A stretch of 64,000 nt of DNA from Paenibacillus_G filicis (GTDB lineage Bacteria > Bacillota > Bacilli > Paenibacillales > NBRC-103111), in NCBI RefSeq assembly GCF_038070315.1, contig NZ_JBBPCC010000002.1:1-64000 (forward strand). Direction: 5' to 3'. Shown piece by piece: positions 17,898 through 27,504 of the stretch (within the stretch, counting starts at the first letter, position 1; each line of letters begins with the position of its first letter). The position numbers were made by a program, and so were the translations under genes. The notes below the pieces were generated by a model. That model made no database searches, was not told the DNA's origin, and saw nothing but the letters and a program-made list of their open reading frames with translations.

Positions 17898-20687
17898 TTA
17901 ACCGGACAGCTGCTTTTTCAGCTCATAGATCAAGTTCATCGCCGTCATCGGCGTCATATTCATCAAATCCGCAGACTTCAGCTGCTCCAGCACCTTCTCT
18001 GCCTTGGCGTCCTTCCTGGACGGCTTTTCAGCCGGGAGAGGGTCCGGTGCGAACAGGCTGAGCTGGACGGCATCTCCAGCTGCAGGCTCAGCAGCAGTTG
18101 CTCTAACGGTTGCTGCCGCATGGCTGACGCTACTCAGGCTCGGATCTGGCTGGACGACAGTCAGACTGGCTGAAGCTGCGTTTGCAGCCGCACCAGCGCT
18201 GATTCCCTTGTCCGCTTTCGTATAATCGACTCCTCGCTCCTCCACGGTAACCGCCGCCTGAAGACCGCCCTGGGACAGCTCTGCCCTCGCCTCGAACGCA
18301 TGCAGCAGCTCGTAGGAGCGCTCGATGATCGAGCCGGGCAAACCCGCGATCTGCGCACAATAGATCCCATAGCTGCTGTCAGCCGCTCCAGGAATCAGCT
18401 TGCGCAGGAATGTCACGTTCTGGCCGCTTTCCTTGACGGCCATGCAGGCATTGCGCAGATCACGGAGGCTTTCCTCCAGATGAGCCAGCTCATGGAAGTG
18501 AGTGGACACCAGCGTCTTGCAGCCGATCCGGTCGTGGAGAAACTCAATAACGGCCTGGGCGATCGCCATCCCCTCGCCTGTGGAAGTTCCGCGTCCCAGC
18601 TCATCGATGATGACCAGACTCCCCGCTGTAGCCTTCTCGGTCATCACCTGAATATCCATCATCTCGACCATGAACGTGCTCTGACCGCCGATGAGATCAT
18701 CCGCCGCCCCGATCCGGGTGAAGATCCGGTCCACGATCGGCACGACTGCCCGGCGCGCCGGTACAAAGCACCCGATCTGCGCCATGACGCTGATCATCGC
18801 GACCTGACGCATGTAAGTGCTCTTCCCGGCCATATTCGGACCGGTGATCAGCAGCATCGAGCCGCCTTCGCGCGTGAGTGAGGTATCATTGGCAATGAAC
18901 GAACCGTCTTCGAGTACAGCCTCGACGACGGGATGACGTCCTTCCTCAATCTCCAGTCCGTAGAACTCGCCGATCTGCGGACGGCTGTACCGCTGCGTGG
19001 CGCTGACATGCGCCAGAGACTGGTATACATCGACGGTGGCGATCAGTCCTGCCAAGCCCTGCAGACGGGACAGATGTGTCACCAGCTGCTCTCTGAGCTG
19101 CGAGAACAGCTCATACTCCAGGTCGACCATGCCCTCCTGGGCTTCCAGGATGAGCGCCTCCTTCTCCTTCAGCTCAGGCGTCACGAAGCGCTCGGCATTG
19201 GCCAGCGTCTGCTTGCGTTCGTAGCGCCCTTCCTCCAGCTGCGACAGATTGGACTTGGTCACCTCGATAAAATATCCGAATACCTTATTAAATCCGATCT
19301 TGAGCGACTTGATGCCCGTCCGCTCACGTTCATGACGCTCCAGCTCGGCCAGCCACTGCTTGCCATTCGTGCTCGCCTCACGGAGCTGATCCAGCCGCTC
19401 GTTGACGCCGGCCCGGATCATCCCGCCGTCGCGCACGGATACCGGAGGCTCGTCTACAATGGAAGTCGCGATCAGCTCGCGGAGCTCCTGGCACGGATCG
19501 ATCCGCTCAGCCAGTGCCGCCAGCGTTGACGAGCCGCTGTTCGCACACAGCTCGCGAAGCTGCGGCACCTGTGCCAGCGAGCTGCCGAGCGCTAAGAGAT
19601 CCCGCGCATTGGCGCTGCCGTAGGCGATCCGGGCGGTCAGCCGCTCCAGATCGTAAACCTCCTTGAGCGACTGCTTCAGCTCGTCGCGTAGGATCAACTG
19701 ATGATATAGAAGATCCACGGCCTCCAGCCGCTCCTCGATCAAACTCGCCTGCATCAGCGGCTTCTCGATCCACCGGCGCAGCAGACGGCTGCCCATGGCG
19801 GTTACCGTCTTGTCCAGCAGCCACAGGAGAGATCCCTTCTTGGAGCGGTCGCGCACCGTCTCGACCAGCTCCAGATTACGACGGGTAAAGGGGTCCATGA
19901 TCATAAACTGGTCCGGCTCGTAAACACGGATATGCTTGATATGAGCCAGGGAGCGCTTCTGCGTCTCCTGCAGGTAAGCCATCAGCAGCTCCAACGTCGG
20001 ACGACCGCCCTTAGGCAAAGCTCCCAGCTGCTTTTCCGAGAAATACGCCGTAAGCGGCTGCAGGCTGTCGCTCACGCTCTGGCCCTCCAGCCTCTCCGTC
20101 AATGCCGCCGTGCGCAGGAAGGCGGACGAACCGCTGCGGATGTGCTCCAGCAGAGCGCCTTCGCCCAGCACCTCGGCCGGGTTGTAGACGTTCAGCTCAT
20201 CCAGCAGACGCTCGTACGAGCCCTCCAGACGGGTGACGTACAGCTCGCCTGTCGACAGGTCGCAGGCTGCAAGTCCGTAGCCGTCCTCATCCGCGCGGAC
20301 AGCGAGAATGTAATTATTGGCCGTTTCACTGAGCGACCGGGCATCCATCACCGTACCGGGCGTGACGATCCGGACCACTTCCCGGCGCACGACCCCCTTG
20401 GCCTCGGCCGGATTTTCCACCTGCTCGCAGACGGCTACCTTATAGCCCTTCTCTACGAGCTTCGCTATGTAGCCTTCCGCGGCATGATAGGGAACCCCGC
20501 ACATCGGGATTCGTTCCTCCATCCCGCCGCCGCGGCCGGTCAGCGTAATTTCAAGCTCACGGGAAGCCAGCACGGCATCTTCGAAAAACAATTCATAGAA
20601 ATCTCCCAACCGGAAGAATAAAAAGGCATCCTTCACCTCTGCCTTAACGGCAAGGTATTGCTCCATCATGGGTGTATACTTGGCCAT
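17898..20687 (-). CDS. mutS: DNA mismatch repair protein MutS
   Basis: A 929-residue mismatch sensor ATPase. N-terminal domain I includes FFRLGDFYELFFEDA, with the Phe-x-Glu mismatch wedge. Connector, lever and clamp domains follow. The ATPase carries TGPNMAGKSTYMRQVA (Walker A, about 610), DELGRGTSTGEG (Walker B region) and STHFHELAHLE. A low-complexity Ala-rich insert (about 820-875) precedes the C-terminal dimer helix, making it somewhat longer than the B. subtilis homologue. GGAGGATGAAGC precedes the ATG. The gene lies downstream of cotE and the amidoligase, like the cotE-mutS-mutL order in Bacillus. Confidence 0.98.
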   Translation of the reverse strand: MAKYTPMMEQYLAVKAEVKDAFLFFRLGDFYELFFEDAVLASRELEITLTGRGGGMEERIPMCGVPYHAAEGYIAKLVEKGYKVAVCEQVENPAEAKGVVRREVVRIVTPGTVMDARSLSETANNYILAVRADEDGYGLAACDLSTGELYVTRLEGSYERLLDELNVYNPAEVLGEGALLEHIRSGSSAFLRTAALTERLEGQSVSDSLQPLTAYFSEKQLGALPKGGRPTLELLMAYLQETQKRSLAHIKHIRVYEPDQFMIMDPFTRRNLELVETVRDRSKKGSLLWLLDKTVTAMGSRLLRRWIEKPLMQASLIEERLEAVDLLYHQLILRDELKQSLKEVYDLERLTARIAYGSANARDLLALGSSLAQVPQLRELCANSGSSTLAALAERIDPCQELRELIATSIVDEPPVSVRDGGMIRAGVNERLDQLREASTNGKQWLAELERHERERTGIKSLKIGFNKVFGYFIEVTKSNLSQLEEGRYERKQTLANAERFVTPELKEKEALILEAQEGMVDLEYELFSQLREQLVTHLSRLQGLAGLIATVDVYQSLAHVSATQRYSRPQIGEFYGLEIEEGRHPVVEAVLEDGSFIANDTSLTREGGSMLLITGPNMAGKSTYMRQVAMISVMAQIGCFVPARRAVVPIVDRIFTRIGAADDLIGGQSTFMVEMMDIQVMTEKATAGSLVIIDELGRGTSTGEGMAIAQAVIEFLHDRIGCKTLVSTHFHELAHLEESLRDLRNACMAVKESGQNVTFLRKLIPGAADSSYGIYCAQIAGLPGSIIERSYELLHAFEARAELSQGGLQAAVTVEERGVDYTKADKGISAGAAANAASASLTVVQPDPSLSSVSHAAATVRATAAEPAAGDAVQLSLFAPDPLPAEKPSRKDAKAEKVLEQLKSADLMNMTPMTAMNLIYELKKQLSG

Positions 20688-20769
20688 GCTTCATCCTCCA
20701 CCAACATCCCTTTACACCGGGGAACGACCGGCACCGCGCCTCAGCCGGGTTTTCCGTCTGCACGCATCA

Positions 20770-20812
20770 AAGCGGCATACGCTTCGCCGTAGACCGGCTG
20801 CTTATGCCGCCT
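20770..20812 (-). terminator. Candidate terminator between the amidoligase and mutS
   Basis: On the minus strand GGCGGCATAAGC pairs with GCGTATGCCGC across a loop of about 14 bases and is followed by TTTG. The T-run is short, so it may only attenuate. It lies in the roughly 200 bp gap before mutS. Confidence 0.45.
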
Positions 20813-20883
20813 TGCGGGCTGTGCCGCATCGCCCCTCTAGTTAACTCTAATTATATCATGAATTGCTAGAGAACACCCGCGTC

Positions 20884-22344
20884 TTAGACAAACGGAGCAA
20901 TCTTCCACTTCGGCCGGATATCCTCGCGTTCGTTCCAGGACCGCATCTGCAGCATCATCCGGCGCAGCGGCAGCAGATAGGACTCCAGCTTCGCATAGCC
21001 CGGCAGCTTCTCCAGATCGTTCCAGAGCGCCGGCACGAACGGGCGGATGCGGGCCTTATCACTGCTATAGTAGGCCTTGACGACTTCATAGTCGGCCAAC
21101 GGCCTGCGCTTCAGCAGCTTGTAGTGTTCGGCTGTAAGTTTGGCAAGCGCCAGCACCCCCTTGGCTACGGAGGGCGATACCATCCAGCTCGGAAGCACCC
21201 GGTACTCGAAGCCCCCGTGGCGCTGCCGCCGGAAATCCCCGAGGAAGCCATACTGCGGCTTCCTCTCCACCGTCGTCGCATCCTCAAGCAAGGTAAGCGG
21301 CAGCGCCACATAATTATCCAGCACGCGAAGCAGCTGCGGGTCCAGCTCTACTCCGCTGAAGTGAATATGCCCGCCCAGCGGAAAGCCTGGCACCGGCATG
21401 CCCCCCGCCACCCAGGTCAGCTCAGTATCCGTGATGCGCCTTGCCGCGAGCTGCATCGTGCGGTGCAGATGACCGACCAGCTCGCGCACATCGGTGCTTG
21501 GCACAGGCCTCAGCTCGGCCAGCGGAAATATCTTGCGCCTGCTCGGCAGCACAATCGAATCACAGCCGAAGGGGCCGTCCTTGCCGACGAACTCCGAGGC
21601 GAACTTGACATTCCCCTGTTCTGTCATCAGAAGAAACTCCGGATCTGCGCCCAGCATCACCTCGGGCGGATCTCTGCGTGCGGCCTCCAGCTCCAGACTC
21701 CGGTCCAGGCGGTTGATGGCTTCGGCGAACAGCTGAGTCAGCCTCGGCGTCAGCTTGGGAACCGGCTCAACGTCCCTGACGGCCAGTGTCGCGTCGGCAC
21801 GGACGCCAATCCGGACGACGCCGTAATCCAGACCGAGCGCGTAGATGCTCCGCACAGCCGTACGGATCGCACGGGCTGCATAGTAACCTGGCTGTTCCAG
21901 CCCTACCTCTGTATAGCTGTTCTCCCGGCGAGAGCGCACCGGCGCCCCCGCTGCTCCTTCCCCGCCGTAGAATACCGTGCTGCCCGGACGGTGAAACAAC
22001 GTAAGCGCCTGCAATTGGAAGACGGGCACCATGTATTCATGCGACCAGTTCTCCCGTTCCTTGACTCCCCTGGCCTCAGCTGTGGCACTCACGTCCGGAT
22101 CGGCCGCATGCAGGCCATGCAGCCGGAGCAGCTCATGCAGCCGCTGCGGCTGCTGTACGGCCAGGATGCTCTTGACCGGCTGCAGCGCGTCCGCATCGCC
22201 CTTGTCCGGATGATAGGCGCCCCAATAAATCAAACGGGGCCTCCCGGTCAAGCCGTCAGGAGGCTTGTGCCCGTGAGGAATGCGCAGGCCGTCGAGCAGC
22301 GCCTCCAGCCCAGGCTCGTTCGAATGGAGCAAAAAAGCGCGCAT
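20884..22344 (-). CDS. COOH.NH2 ligase-type 2 amidoligase-like protein
   Basis: A 486-residue protein whose C-terminal half (from about 228) carries MLGADPEFLL, then FASEF and FGCDS, then LAELRPVPS, and GGHIHFSGVEL. These are hallmarks of the phage phiEco32-like COOH.NH2 ligase-type 2 family, glutamine synthetase/GCS-fold enzymes predicted to form amide bonds on peptides. The N-terminal half is family-specific. Residues about 167-196 (LGLDYGVVRIGVRADATL, then DVEPVP) resemble the end of a YheCD ATP-grasp domain, but no complete ATP-grasp is evident. The start at 22344 is set by GAGGAGGG at six bases. It lies between cotE and mutS, so a spore-related role is possible but only inferred. Confidence 0.82.
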   Translation of the reverse strand: MRAFLLHSNEPGLEALLDGLRIPHGHKPPDGLTGRPRLIYWGAYHPDKGDADALQPVKSILAVQQPQRLHELLRLHGLHAADPDVSATAEARGVKERENWSHEYMVPVFQLQALTLFHRPGSTVFYGGEGAAGAPVRSRRENSYTEVGLEQPGYYAARAIRTAVRSIYALGLDYGVVRIGVRADATLAVRDVEPVPKLTPRLTQLFAEAINRLDRSLELEAARRDPPEVMLGADPEFLLMTEQGNVKFASEFVGKDGPFGCDSIVLPSRRKIFPLAELRPVPSTDVRELVGHLHRTMQLAARRITDTELTWVAGGMPVPGFPLGGHIHFSGVELDPQLLRVLDNYVALPLTLLEDATTVERKPQYGFLGDFRRQRHGGFEYRVLPSWMVSPSVAKGVLALAKLTAEHYKLLKRRPLADYEVVKAYYSSDKARIRPFVPALWNDLEKLPGYAKLESYLLPLRRMMLQMRSWNEREDIRPKWKIAPFV

Positions 22345-22456
22345 GGCGCTCCCTCCTCTGCCGCCGAAATGGACGGCGGCCAGTATGTACCGGCCCCCTC
22401 GCCCTCGCGCGGGAGCCGTCCTTACGCCCATTTTGCGGCCAAAGCCGTGCGTAAGC

Positions 22457-22480
22457 AAAAAAGAGGGCTGACGCCCTCTG
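22457..22480 (-). terminator. cotE terminator
   Basis: On the minus strand AGAGGGC-GTCA-GCCCTCTTTTTT, a tight hairpin with a tetraloop and T-run about 50 bp after the cotE stop. It implies that the downstream amidoligase gene has its own promoter in 22345-22456. Confidence 0.85.
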
Positions 22481-22531
22481 CCGAAATGAACCCCATTGGC
22501 ATATGCTGTAGTTGTATAGATCGGATTCGGT

Positions 22532-23092
22532 TCAGCCCAGCTCGTCGTCAAGCAGATCCGGGTCAAGATCCTCGAAGTCTCCGTCGTCAGTGCCGAAGTC
22601 TACATGTTTGTCGTCAAAATCATCGCTGCCACCTGGGCTCACCACCACGGAAACCTTGGTTTCAGCGATCATTTCTACCTTGAACTCCCGCTCTACGCGG
22701 ATCAGCACGCTGCCTCCGCCCGAGGAGATGCTGGCTTCCACGCAGTTCGGTTCCTGGGTAGCGATAGCAGCGACCTCGGCCGTCGACGATTTGTGTCTTT
22801 TGTCAAGGAAATGAAGCGGCACGGCTTCGACATAAGACACCGTTTCCTTGGCCACATCCGTCTTCGTATTCCGGTCATAGGAATACCAGATGTTGATGTC
22901 GTAGGTCCCTACCACTTCCACATTCTCTCCAGCCTTCACCGCGTCGTATTGGTTGTTGATAATCCAAGCACCCAAAATACTGGTCGGAGCATGAGGCGGA
23001 GTGACCGTGTTGGTTACCTGGGAGAATTTGCGTCCTTTGCCGCAGACAGCCTTCGTATAGATCTCTCTGACTTGCAAGTCTTTATCTAATGA
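22532..23092 (-). CDS. cotE: Outer spore coat morphogenetic protein CotE
   Basis: A 186-residue protein closely matching CotE, which recruits outer coat proteins around the forespore. Recognisable segments are MSLDKDLQVREIYTKAVCGK at the N terminus, then VTPPHAPTSILGAWIINN. The acidic C-terminal tail (DDFDDKHVDFGTDDGDFEDL) is the region known to interact with other coat proteins. I use the ATG at 23092, preceded by GGAGG at eight bases, not the earlier ATG at 23125. Expression is expected in the mother cell. The gene ends at a strong terminator. Confidence 0.97.
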   Translation of the reverse strand, partial: SLDKDLQVREIYTKAVCGKGRKFSQVTNTVTPPHAPTSILGAWIINNQYDAVKAGENVEVVGTYDINIWYSYDRNTKTDVAKETVSYVEAVPLHFLDKRHKSSTAEVAAIATQEPNCVEASISSGGGSVLIRVEREFKVEMIAETKVSVVVSPGGSDDFDDKHVDFGTDDGDFEDLDPDLLDDELG

Positions 23093-23229
23093 CATCCTTC
23101 TAACCTCCTCCATACAATCATTCATTACATTTGTATGCAGGACATTCGGCTAGTGTGATAACTTTTTTCGGAATATGCCTCTATATCGCGCACGGGCTCC
23201 TCCGCAGGAGCCCTGTAGCCGTCCTTGCC

Positions 23230-24186
23230 CTAAGCCCTGGCGCCGACCGGGCGTTTTTCTTTTTTGGCGACCGACAGGAAGACCTTCAGTTCCTCGATCA
23301 ATTGCAGCAGAGCCGCACGCACCTCGAACTCTTCACGGGTCCGGGGCAGCTCCATTTCCCTGAATTGCGCCTCCAGACGTTCCAGCTCGCGCTCCGTTCT
23401 CCCGGTATAGTGGGCGACCTTCACATCCTCGCTTAGGCCTTCGAAGATCACAGCCAGCAGATTCGCATGCGGCAAATTCTGGTACACGCGGGCGACGAGC
23501 TGCGACATGCGCCCGATTCCTTCGAGCTGGCGTTCTCTCATATAGAAGTAGACACTCCAGTCTGCCCGGTCCTGGCTCAGGCTGTTCTCGGTTTTCCGCA
23601 TCGCGGCCTCCGCTGCTCTCTTCAGCAATTCCTCGCTGTCCAGCAGCTCCTTGCCGTCCCACACATGTCCCGTATCCCTCAGATGCAGAGACAGCTGGAT
23701 CAAGATGCGGGAGAACAAGGCCTCCAGCTCCAGCCGGTATTGAAGAAGCTGGCGGTCTTCCCTGGGCATGTACAGCACATTGATGAGCGTCGCCGTTCCC
23801 AGCCCCACGACCAACAGAGCCACCTCATTCACCACCAGCTCGAAGCTGACAGCACGGGCTGCATATAAATGGAACATCACAACCGAACTCGTCACGATCC
23901 CGTCCTTGAGCTTGAGACGGTTAAGTATGGGATACAAGAGCAGGATGTAGATCCCGATCACCCAGACATGGTAGCCCAGCCACACAAATAAGCCTACGCT
24001 GAGCAGCAGGCCGAATACGGACGCTACGATCCGCTGCACCGAGGTTGCGATGCTGCGCTTCTTGGTCACATCAACGCCGAGCACAGCGAGCAGTCCAGTG
24101 GACAGCGGCGAAGCAAGCCCCGTCGCTTGTGCGATCATAATAGCCAGAATAACGGCTACGGCCGTCTTGATAACCCTGATTCCCAT
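23230..24186 (-). CDS. Aromatic acid exporter family membrane protein (FUSC/DUF939, YqjA-like)
   Basis: A 318-residue protein with about four to five membrane helices in the first 150 residues (e.g. TAVAVILAIMIAQATGLASP and IYILLLYPIL). The first includes a conserved GIRVIKTAVAV start and GLLAVLGVDVTKKRS. A cytoplasmic helical half follows, ending in a basic tail KKEKRPVGARA. This architecture matches the aromatic acid exporter (ArAE) group; B. subtilis YqjA is a relative. Substrate unknown. The ATG at 24186 is supported by AGAGGTG and by homology. A hairpin at 23194-23213 lies just past the stop but has no T-run. Confidence 0.85.
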   Translation of the reverse strand: MGIRVIKTAVAVILAIMIAQATGLASPLSTGLLAVLGVDVTKKRSIATSVQRIVASVFGLLLSVGLFVWLGYHVWVIGIYILLLYPILNRLKLKDGIVTSSVVMFHLYAARAVSFELVVNEVALLVVGLGTATLINVLYMPREDRQLLQYRLELEALFSRILIQLSLHLRDTGHVWDGKELLDSEELLKRAAEAAMRKTENSLSQDRADWSVYFYMRERQLEGIGRMSQLVARVYQNLPHANLLAVIFEGLSEDVKVAHYTGRTERELERLEAQFREMELPRTREEFEVRAALLQLIEELKVFLSVAKKEKRPVGARA

Positions 24187-24534
24187 AACGTCATACACCT
24201 CTTGCCTTTCATATCGGAAGGTCCCCAGTCCCCGGCCAGCATCCTCCGGTTCAGAACGGACCCGGTCCATTTATCCTTCTCATCTTACTCTTACCAGGAG
24301 GTCTATGACAACCTCCTCGCCGTTCGCGGCCTGGCTGACAGCCCGGGCAGCAGTCGCCATGCTGAGCCGGGCATGTCCGCTCGAAATCAGCAAGCAAGGC
24401 CGCTCCCGCAGGAACCGCCTTTTTAACAAAACGTAGGGTATAATATGGATGCACTCGCTTCTATCGGGGTATGGCATAGTCTGGTACCGCGCACCCTTGG
24501 GGTGGGTGAGGCAGCATATTCCGATCACGGAGCA

Positions 24535-25374
24535 TTAGGACCTCCGGACAAGCTTGCTTTCCAGATAAGCCACTCCCTGATACATCAGCGTTGCGGCAAT
24601 GGCAATCACAACGACACTGCCGATCACGAGGGTGAAGTTAAACACTTGAAAGCCATAGATGATCAAATAGCCGAGCCCCTGCTTGGAGACCAGAAACTCC
24701 CCTACGATAACCCCGACCCAGGACAGGCCTACGTTGACCTTCAGCGTCGACACGATCGTCGGATAGGATGCAGGCAGGATGACCTTCTGAAATACGGTAC
24801 GGCGGGCCGCTCCGAACAACTGAACCACCTTCAGCAGCTGCGGATCGACCTCGCGGAAGCTGTTGTAGACAACCAGCACCGTAATAATGACTGTGATGGA
24901 CAGCGTCGTCGCTACGATCGACAGCGCTCCGGGTCCAAGCGCCACGATAAACAATGGCCCCAGCGCCACCTTAGGCAAGCTGTTCAGCACAACAATATAA
25001 GGATCGAGCACTCTGGAGAGGAACGGTGAAAACCAGAGCAGAGCCGCTATCGCCGTGCCGACGAGCGTACCCAGCACGAAGCCGATGATCGTCTCCCAGA
25101 CAGTCACAGCGGTATGGAGGAGCAGCGAGCCGTCCAGCGTCTTCTCATAGATCATCACCGAGATTCGGCTTGGGGAGCTGAACAGCAGGCCGTCGATCCA
25201 CTTCAGGCGGGCCGCTCCCTCCCACAGAAGCAGGAACAGCACGAGCAACGCAGTCTGGGTAAACCGGACCTGCCAGGTGCGGCTTCGCTCCTGCTGCAGA
25301 TAGGCTTCATACACCTGTGCCGAGAGCTGCTCCATGCCTCCGGCTCCCGTCTTGAGCTTCTCCTCTTGCGCCAC
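24535..25374 (-). CDS. ABC transporter permease, SsuC/TauC type
   Basis: A 279-residue inner-membrane permease of the nitrate/sulfonate/taurine class. Six membrane helices are visible. The EAA-like cytoplasmic loop FGAARRTVFQKVILPASYPTI couples to the ATPase. The GTG at 25374 begins one base after the ATPase stop and has a GGGGG-containing RBS, so translation is coupled; an internal ATG at 25335 is the alternative. The substrate is probably a sulfonate, a thiamine precursor or a similar small molecule, but sequence alone does not decide. Confidence 0.88.
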   Translation of the reverse strand: MAQEEKLKTGAGGMEQLSAQVYEAYLQQERSRTWQVRFTQTALLVLFLLLWEGAARLKWIDGLLFSSPSRISVMIYEKTLDGSLLLHTAVTVWETIIGFVLGTLVGTAIAALLWFSPFLSRVLDPYIVVLNSLPKVALGPLFIVALGPGALSIVATTLSITVIITVLVVYNSFREVDPQLLKVVQLFGAARRTVFQKVILPASYPTIVSTLKVNVGLSWVGVIVGEFLVSKQGLGYLIIYGFQVFNFTLVIGSVVVIAIAATLMYQGVAYLESKLVRRS

Positions 25375-25375
25375 C

Positions 25376-26305
25376 TCAACCGCCCCCTTTCTTGTCGAGC
25401 TGCTCGAACAATTGCCACAATGTATGGAACAGCTCATGGAACCCTGCCTTCTCCCTCGCCTCGAGCGGAAGCGCGGTGCGGATCGGCTCCGGCACGATCA
25501 CCTCAGCCAGCACACGTCCCGGACGGGGCTGCAGCACAATAATTCGGTCGCTCATCGCGATAGCCTCGGAAATATCGTGGGTGACGAGCACAGCCGTCTT
25601 GCCACGCGCTTTGAGCGTGGTCACGATCAAGTCCTCCAGCTGCAGCCTCGTCTGGTAATCGAGTGCCGAGAAGGGCTCGTCGAGCAGCAGGATGCCCGGC
25701 TGCGCCGCCAGTGTCCTGACGAGCGCTGCCCGCTGACGCATGCCCCCGGACAGCTGCTGCGGGAAGGCCTGGCGGAAGGCGCCAAGCCCCATCTCATCCA
25801 GCAGCTCGCGGACGTATCGGCCGGACTGCTCGCCTTGCAGCCCGAGGAGCTCCAATCCGAGAGTGACATTCTCCTCGATCGTTCTCCAAGGAAATAAATA
25901 ATCCTGCTGCAGCATATAGCCTACCTTCGGCGTCGGTCTGAGCACCGGCTCGCCCAGCACCCGGACCTCGCCGACTGCCGGCGACAGCAGTCCGCTGATC
26001 AGCGAGAGAATCGTCGTCTTGCCGCAGCCGCTCGGCCCGATGATACTGACGAACTCGCCCGCTGCCACGCGCAAATTGATGTCGGCGAGCGCAGGATATG
26101 CGCCTTGACCATTCACATAGACATGAGAGACTCCGTTTACTTCGATGGCTGCCGGAATTTCAGCTGTTCCTTCTGCTGTCGTTTCTTCTGCCTTTACCTC
26201 CGCTGTCTCACCGGCAGTTTGAGCGTCCTTTGCTTCCATATCTTTATTCGCTTGCGCAGCCCTGTCTAAAGCCTGTTCGGCCGCCCCCTTCTCCGTCATC
26301 TTCAC
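25376..26305 (-). CDS. ABC transporter ATP-binding protein, SsuB/TauB type
   Basis: A 309-residue ATPase. An acidic, Glu/Ala-rich leader of about 50 residues comes before the ABC domain. The domain has Walker A GPSGCGKTT, signature LSGGMRQRAAL, Walker B GILLLDEPFSALD and switch His in VLVTHDISEA. The QQDYLFPWRTIEENV Q-loop segment is typical of the nitrate/sulfonate/taurine subfamily. It energises the permease encoded immediately after it and lies 25 bp after the binding-protein gene. The long leader is unusual for this family. Confidence 0.92.
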   Translation of the reverse strand: MKMTEKGAAEQALDRAAQANKDMEAKDAQTAGETAEVKAEETTAEGTAEIPAAIEVNGVSHVYVNGQGAYPALADINLRVAAGEFVSIIGPSGCGKTTILSLISGLLSPAVGEVRVLGEPVLRPTPKVGYMLQQDYLFPWRTIEENVTLGLELLGLQGEQSGRYVRELLDEMGLGAFRQAFPQQLSGGMRQRAALVRTLAAQPGILLLDEPFSALDYQTRLQLEDLIVTTLKARGKTAVLVTHDISEAIAMSDRIIVLQPRPGRVLAEVIVPEPIRTALPLEAREKAGFHELFHTLWQLFEQLDKKGGG

Positions 26306-26329
26306 AGCCTCCTTCAGGTAGCCCCAGCC

Positions 26330-27361
26330 TTAAGGCTTGACGCTGGATTTCGCCTTCTCTGCGAAGTGGTTATCGACCAACTTGGCGTGATCCGCCCGCT
26401 GCTTCAGTTCACCGGCCGCTTCCATTACATCCTGCAGATTGTTCCACTCCGTCGTATCCACGATGCCATCAGCGGCGAAGGAACCTTGATCCTTGTAGCG
26501 CTTCACGACGCCAACCACCACCGCTTTGTCCGTATCCGGGAAGAAGGGAAGGATCGCCTCAGCGATCTGCTCCGGCGAGGAAGAGGCGACCCAGAGCTGT
26601 GCCTTCTGCACCGCATTGGAGAATTTCTGAACCGTGTCCGGCTGCTTCGTCATGTAGCTCTTCTTAGTCATGAATACGGTGTAAGGCAGCTTGCCGCTCT
26701 CCACGCCGAACGAAGCGATAACATAGCCCTTCCCCTGCTGCTCGATCATAGTCGCTTGCGGTTCAAAGAGCTGCACGTAATCTCCCGTCCCCGAGGCGAA
26801 CGCCGTCGGGATATTGGCGAAGTCCACATTCTGCAGCAGGTTTAGATCCTTCTTCGGATCGATCCCATGCTTCTTCAGTGTAAACTCGCCCGCCATCTGC
26901 GGCATTCCGCCTTTACGCTGGCCGAGGAATGTCGAGCCCTTCAGGGTATTCCAGTCGAAGGTTCCCTGCAGCGGCTTGCGAGATACGAGAAAGGTTCCAT
27001 CGGTCTGAGTCAACTGATGGAAATTCAACACCGGGTCATCGCTGCCCTGCTGATGCACATAGATCGACGTCTCCGAGCCGACCAGCGCCACATCGATACC
27101 TCCGGAAAGCAGGGTCGTCATCGTCTTGTCTCCGCCGGCCGTCGTCAGTAGCTCGATATCCAGCCCCTGTTCCTTGAAAAAGCCCTTATTGATCGCCACA
27201 TACTGCGGTGCATAGAAGATCGATCTCGTCACTTCGCCGATCCTGACCTTCACCGCGCCTTCCTGGGTCCCCGTACCACAGCCAGCCAGCAGCGCCATCC
27301 CGGCCAATACGCCGGACATCGCAGCGGCCAGTATGGCCTTACGTCCGAACCTTTTGTTCAT
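26330..27361 (-). CDS. ABC transporter substrate-binding lipoprotein, SsuA/NMT1 type
   Basis: A 343-residue binding lipoprotein. The signal peptide ends in LAGC with Cys28 lipidated. The mature part has the NMT1/SsuA-like fold: RIGEVTRSIFYAPQYVAINKGFF, then GLDIELLTTAGGDKTMTTLLSGGIDVALVG. It is the first gene of a three-gene transporter operon (binding protein, ATPase, permease). The ATG at 27361 has GGGAGGG eight bases upstream. No TPP riboswitch-like core was found in the short leader. Sulfonate, pyrimidine or nitrile-type ligands are possible. Confidence 0.9.
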   Translation of the reverse strand: MNKRFGRKAILAAAMSGVLAGMALLAGCGTGTQEGAVKVRIGEVTRSIFYAPQYVAINKGFFKEQGLDIELLTTAGGDKTMTTLLSGGIDVALVGSETSIYVHQQGSDDPVLNFHQLTQTDGTFLVSRKPLQGTFDWNTLKGSTFLGQRKGGMPQMAGEFTLKKHGIDPKKDLNLLQNVDFANIPTAFASGTGDYVQLFEPQATMIEQQGKGYVIASFGVESGKLPYTVFMTKKSYMTKQPDTVQKFSNAVQKAQLWVASSSPEQIAEAILPFFPDTDKAVVVGVVKRYKDQGSFAADGIVDTTEWNNLQDVMEAAGELKQRADHAKLVDNHFAEKAKSSVKP

Positions 27362-27454
27362 AAGCCAGTCCCTCCCTGTGTTCACTCCGCTTGAAGTTTA
27401 CTGGCAGGATATGCATCCGCCTACCGATAGGTGCCGGGTGTATCCGGATGGACA

Positions 27455-27487
27455 CAAAAAAAGCTTTCTCCGTGGGGGAGAAAGCTC
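27455..27487 (-). terminator. Terminator of the M32 carboxypeptidase gene
   Basis: On the minus strand AGCTTTCTCC/GGAGAAAGCT hairpin followed by eight T residues, about 20 bp after the gene. It insulates the ABC transporter operon downstream. Confidence 0.9.
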
Positions 27488-27504
27488 TCATGACCATGCC
27501 CGGA

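Noticed and set aside
20863..22683. 606-codon open frame on the plus strand opposite the amidoligase gene
   Set aside because: Composition is that of an antisense shadow (rich in Arg, Gln, Pro), no domain is visible, and the minus frame carries clear family motifs.
23194..23213. Hairpin GGGCTCCT/AGGAGCCC after the exporter gene as a terminator
   Set aside because: The stem is good but there is no T-run on the minus strand; left as an unassigned hairpin.
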